From Luzula sylvatica (taxonomy: Eukaryota; Streptophyta; Magnoliopsida; Poales; Juncaceae): DNA of 64,000 nt. Positions 62,664 to 64,000 of this stretch are shown here, piece by piece. Position numbers and translations under genes: made by a program. Below the pieces are notes generated by a model. The model saw only the letters and a list, made by a program, of their open reading frames with translations. It was not told where the DNA came from and made no database searches. The stretch is taken from the NCBI GenBank assembly GCA_946800325.1, contig OX326958.1, positions 17,326,992-17,390,991 on the forward strand, written 5' to 3'. Position 1 is the first letter of the stretch. The number at the start of each line of letters is the position of its first letter.

Positions 62664-63090
62664 TTCGATCCTATCCGGACGATGTGCCGTGACCGATGTA
62701 CATCTTGCCTTGGAATCTTAAAATTCCTCCCTTCAAGACGAACTCGGGAAAACCATTTGGATGAATAACGACTCCTTCCAAGATGGTCTTGAAATTCTCA
62801 TCGTTCTCATATGACTCCGGCACCTCTTTAAACCATGCGAGTACCACCACACTATGTTCGTGGATTTCACCCACTTCTTCATTTTCAACTCTCACCACAT
62901 GAGACAACCTATCGGCCACCTTATTATCCACTCCTTTTTTTATATTGAATCATGTAATCAAACCCCTTGAGTTTCTTGAAAAATCCGGTAAAAGAAGAAC
63001 CGGTGTTGTCGACATAGCCACCTTGAGTTGCTCGAATGTTTCATCCGCTTTTTCACCCCATTTGAACCCTTCTTGTGGGATTTGACGAGA
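62664..63090 (-). pseudogene. Deleted Ty3/gypsy pol fragment
   Basis: On the minus strand the first part reads FKWGEKADETFEQLKVAMST and then PVLLLPDF, the thumb end of a gypsy reverse transcriptase. It passes at about 62975, with a change of frame, into KKLKGFDYMIQYKKG, then DNKVADRLSH, the C-terminal end of RNase H. The stretch up to LKGGILRFQGKMYIG, before the integrase, follows. Most of RNase H is missing, so an internal deletion has occurred. It is a chromovirus-like element by wording, different from the Athila copy. Confidence 0.7.
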
Positions 63091-63109
63091 TTGAGAGAAA
63101 GTTTTCTCG

Positions 63110-63270
63110 CTTAATTTTTATTCAATGAATAATCGGGTACATATATAGCCAAGAGGCTTGAATAGGTTTTCCAAATTCAAGGACCTGCTGAAATAGAAAT
63201 CCTACATAAAAGGAAAGAAAATAAGATACTATTCTATTTCCTAAGCTACATGCTAATTAACATATTCAAT
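63110..63270 (-). mobile_element. Probable 3' LTR of a Ty1/copia element (edges approximate)
   Basis: On the minus strand a purine tract, CTTGAGGGGGAG, is followed by TATTGAATATGTTAATTAGC. The sequence then runs about 160 bp before the gypsy fragment begins. Position after the copia polyprotein and purine tract supports an LTR. The far edge near CTCTCAATCTCGTC is not fixed because the other LTR is outside the window. Confidence 0.5.
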
Positions 63271-63278
63271 ACTCCCCC

Positions 63279-63999
63279 TCAAGCTCGGTTGTAGATGTTG
63301 AACAAACTAAGCTTGAAGTTCAATTCGTCGAAATTAGCATGTGGAAGTGCCTTGGTGAGGAAATCGACAATTTGGAGTTGAGAAACAATGTAGTCAAGTA
63401 GAATAACACCTTGATTAACTTTCTCTGAAATGAAGTGACGGTCAATCTCGATGTGTTTGGTACGATCATGATGGATGAGGTTCTTTGCTATGTTGATGGC
63501 TGCATGATTGTCGCTAAACATCATAATTGGATTATGTTTCTTCATTCCAAGGTCGCCGAGGAGTCTTTTGGAGCCACATTCCTTCGCAAATTCCCAATGC
63601 AAGAGCACAGTACTTTGATTCTGCACTACTACGTGCAACGACTGACTGCTTTTTACTCCTCCATGTTACTAAATGTCCCCAGACATATGAGAAGTAGCCA
63701 GTTGTTGATTTTCTATAAGTAGCTTCCCCAGACCAACTCGCATCGGTGTAGATTTCAATTCCTCTTTTATCAATTTTCTTGAATAATAAGCCAAAACCAA
63801 GAGTCATTTTTAAGTACCTCAGAATTCGGTGCACAGCTTCGAGGTGATGTTCATTTGGCTCATTCATGTGTTGACTGATACTACTGGCAGAGTAAGCAAT
63901 ATCGGATCGAGTGTGAGAGAGGTAAATTAACTTACCGACGAGTCTCTGATATTGTTCTTTGTTGACGGGGGATCTTTCTTCACTAACATTGAATTTCAT
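63279..63999 (-). pseudogene. Ty1/copia pol, C-terminal part (RT end and RNase H), truncated by the window
   Basis: The minus strand reads YQRLVGKLIYLSHTRSDIAY and then IEIYTDASWSG, KSTTGYFSYVWG and SAESKYCALA. This is the end of a copia reverse transcriptase plus RNase H. At about 63569 the run of A in CCAAAAGACTCC has one base more than the frame allows, so the frame shifts. The protein then continues as LLGDLGMKKHNPIMMFSDN and FLTKALPHANFDEL to its normal stop at 63279. The rest of the element lies beyond the window end. Confidence 0.85.
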
Positions 64000-64000
64000 T

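Overview
This window is nuclear DNA from a flowering plant, most likely a eudicot. The genes have introns and belong to plant-specific families: a pectin galacturonosyltransferase, a plant ArfGAP, a STRUBBELIG-family receptor and an S-domain receptor kinase. The gene-poor stretches are very AT-rich and full of plant transposons (Athila Ty3/gypsy, Ty1/copia, CACTA, hAT, MULE-type MITEs and Helitrons). I cannot name the species.

Layout. 1-7.3 kb: no gene, with an 8-bp-TSD hAT-type MITE and a 213-bp foldback MITE. 7.3-14.9 kb: an Athila-clade retrotransposon with TATA box, tRNA-Asp-type primer binding site, gag and a long pol. It has one gag frameshift and no recognisable 3' LTR, and two arrays of a 14-bp palindrome (TCCGTTRYAACGGA) flank its coding part. 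15.1-18.0 kb: remnants of a FAR1/MULE-type gene split by a hAT element with a perfect TSD, a possible Ulp1 protease fragment, and two tandem arrays with periods near 100 bp. 18.0-29.1 kb: an accessory block of related non-autonomous Helitrons and hAT elements. They share GGACCAAAATGTAAA-type minisatellites and a GC-rich terminal palindrome.

30.0-36.5 kb is the gene island. It holds GAUT10 (+), an AGD5/NEVERSHED-type ArfGAP (-) and a membrane-anchored coiled-coil protein with an Asn-rich tail (-). 36.5-43.9 kb has no gene and holds microsatellites, MITEs and one stretch of unusual composition. 43.9-53.4 kb is a 9.0-kb CACTA (En/Spm) element with TNPD-like and TNPA-like genes, inserted inside an older foldback MITE. 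54.3-57.7 kb: a STRUBBELIG-family LRR pseudokinase receptor (-). 57.9-62.3 kb: a head-to-head S-domain (G-lectin) receptor kinase (+) with no usable in-frame start codon. 62.6-64.0 kb: a deleted Ty3/gypsy fragment beside the 3' end of a Ty1/copia element.

Function. The host genes act in the Golgi/cell wall (GAUT10), post-Golgi trafficking (AGD5/NEV type) and cell-surface signalling (the two receptors); they do not form one pathway. The most unusual structure is the pair of palindromic AACGG-core arrays in the Athila element. Also notable are the CACTA element, whose three premature stops all fit C-to-T changes, and the Helitron family with a shared minisatellite. Exon boundaries were deduced by hand from splice signals, phase and family similarity; no search was run.
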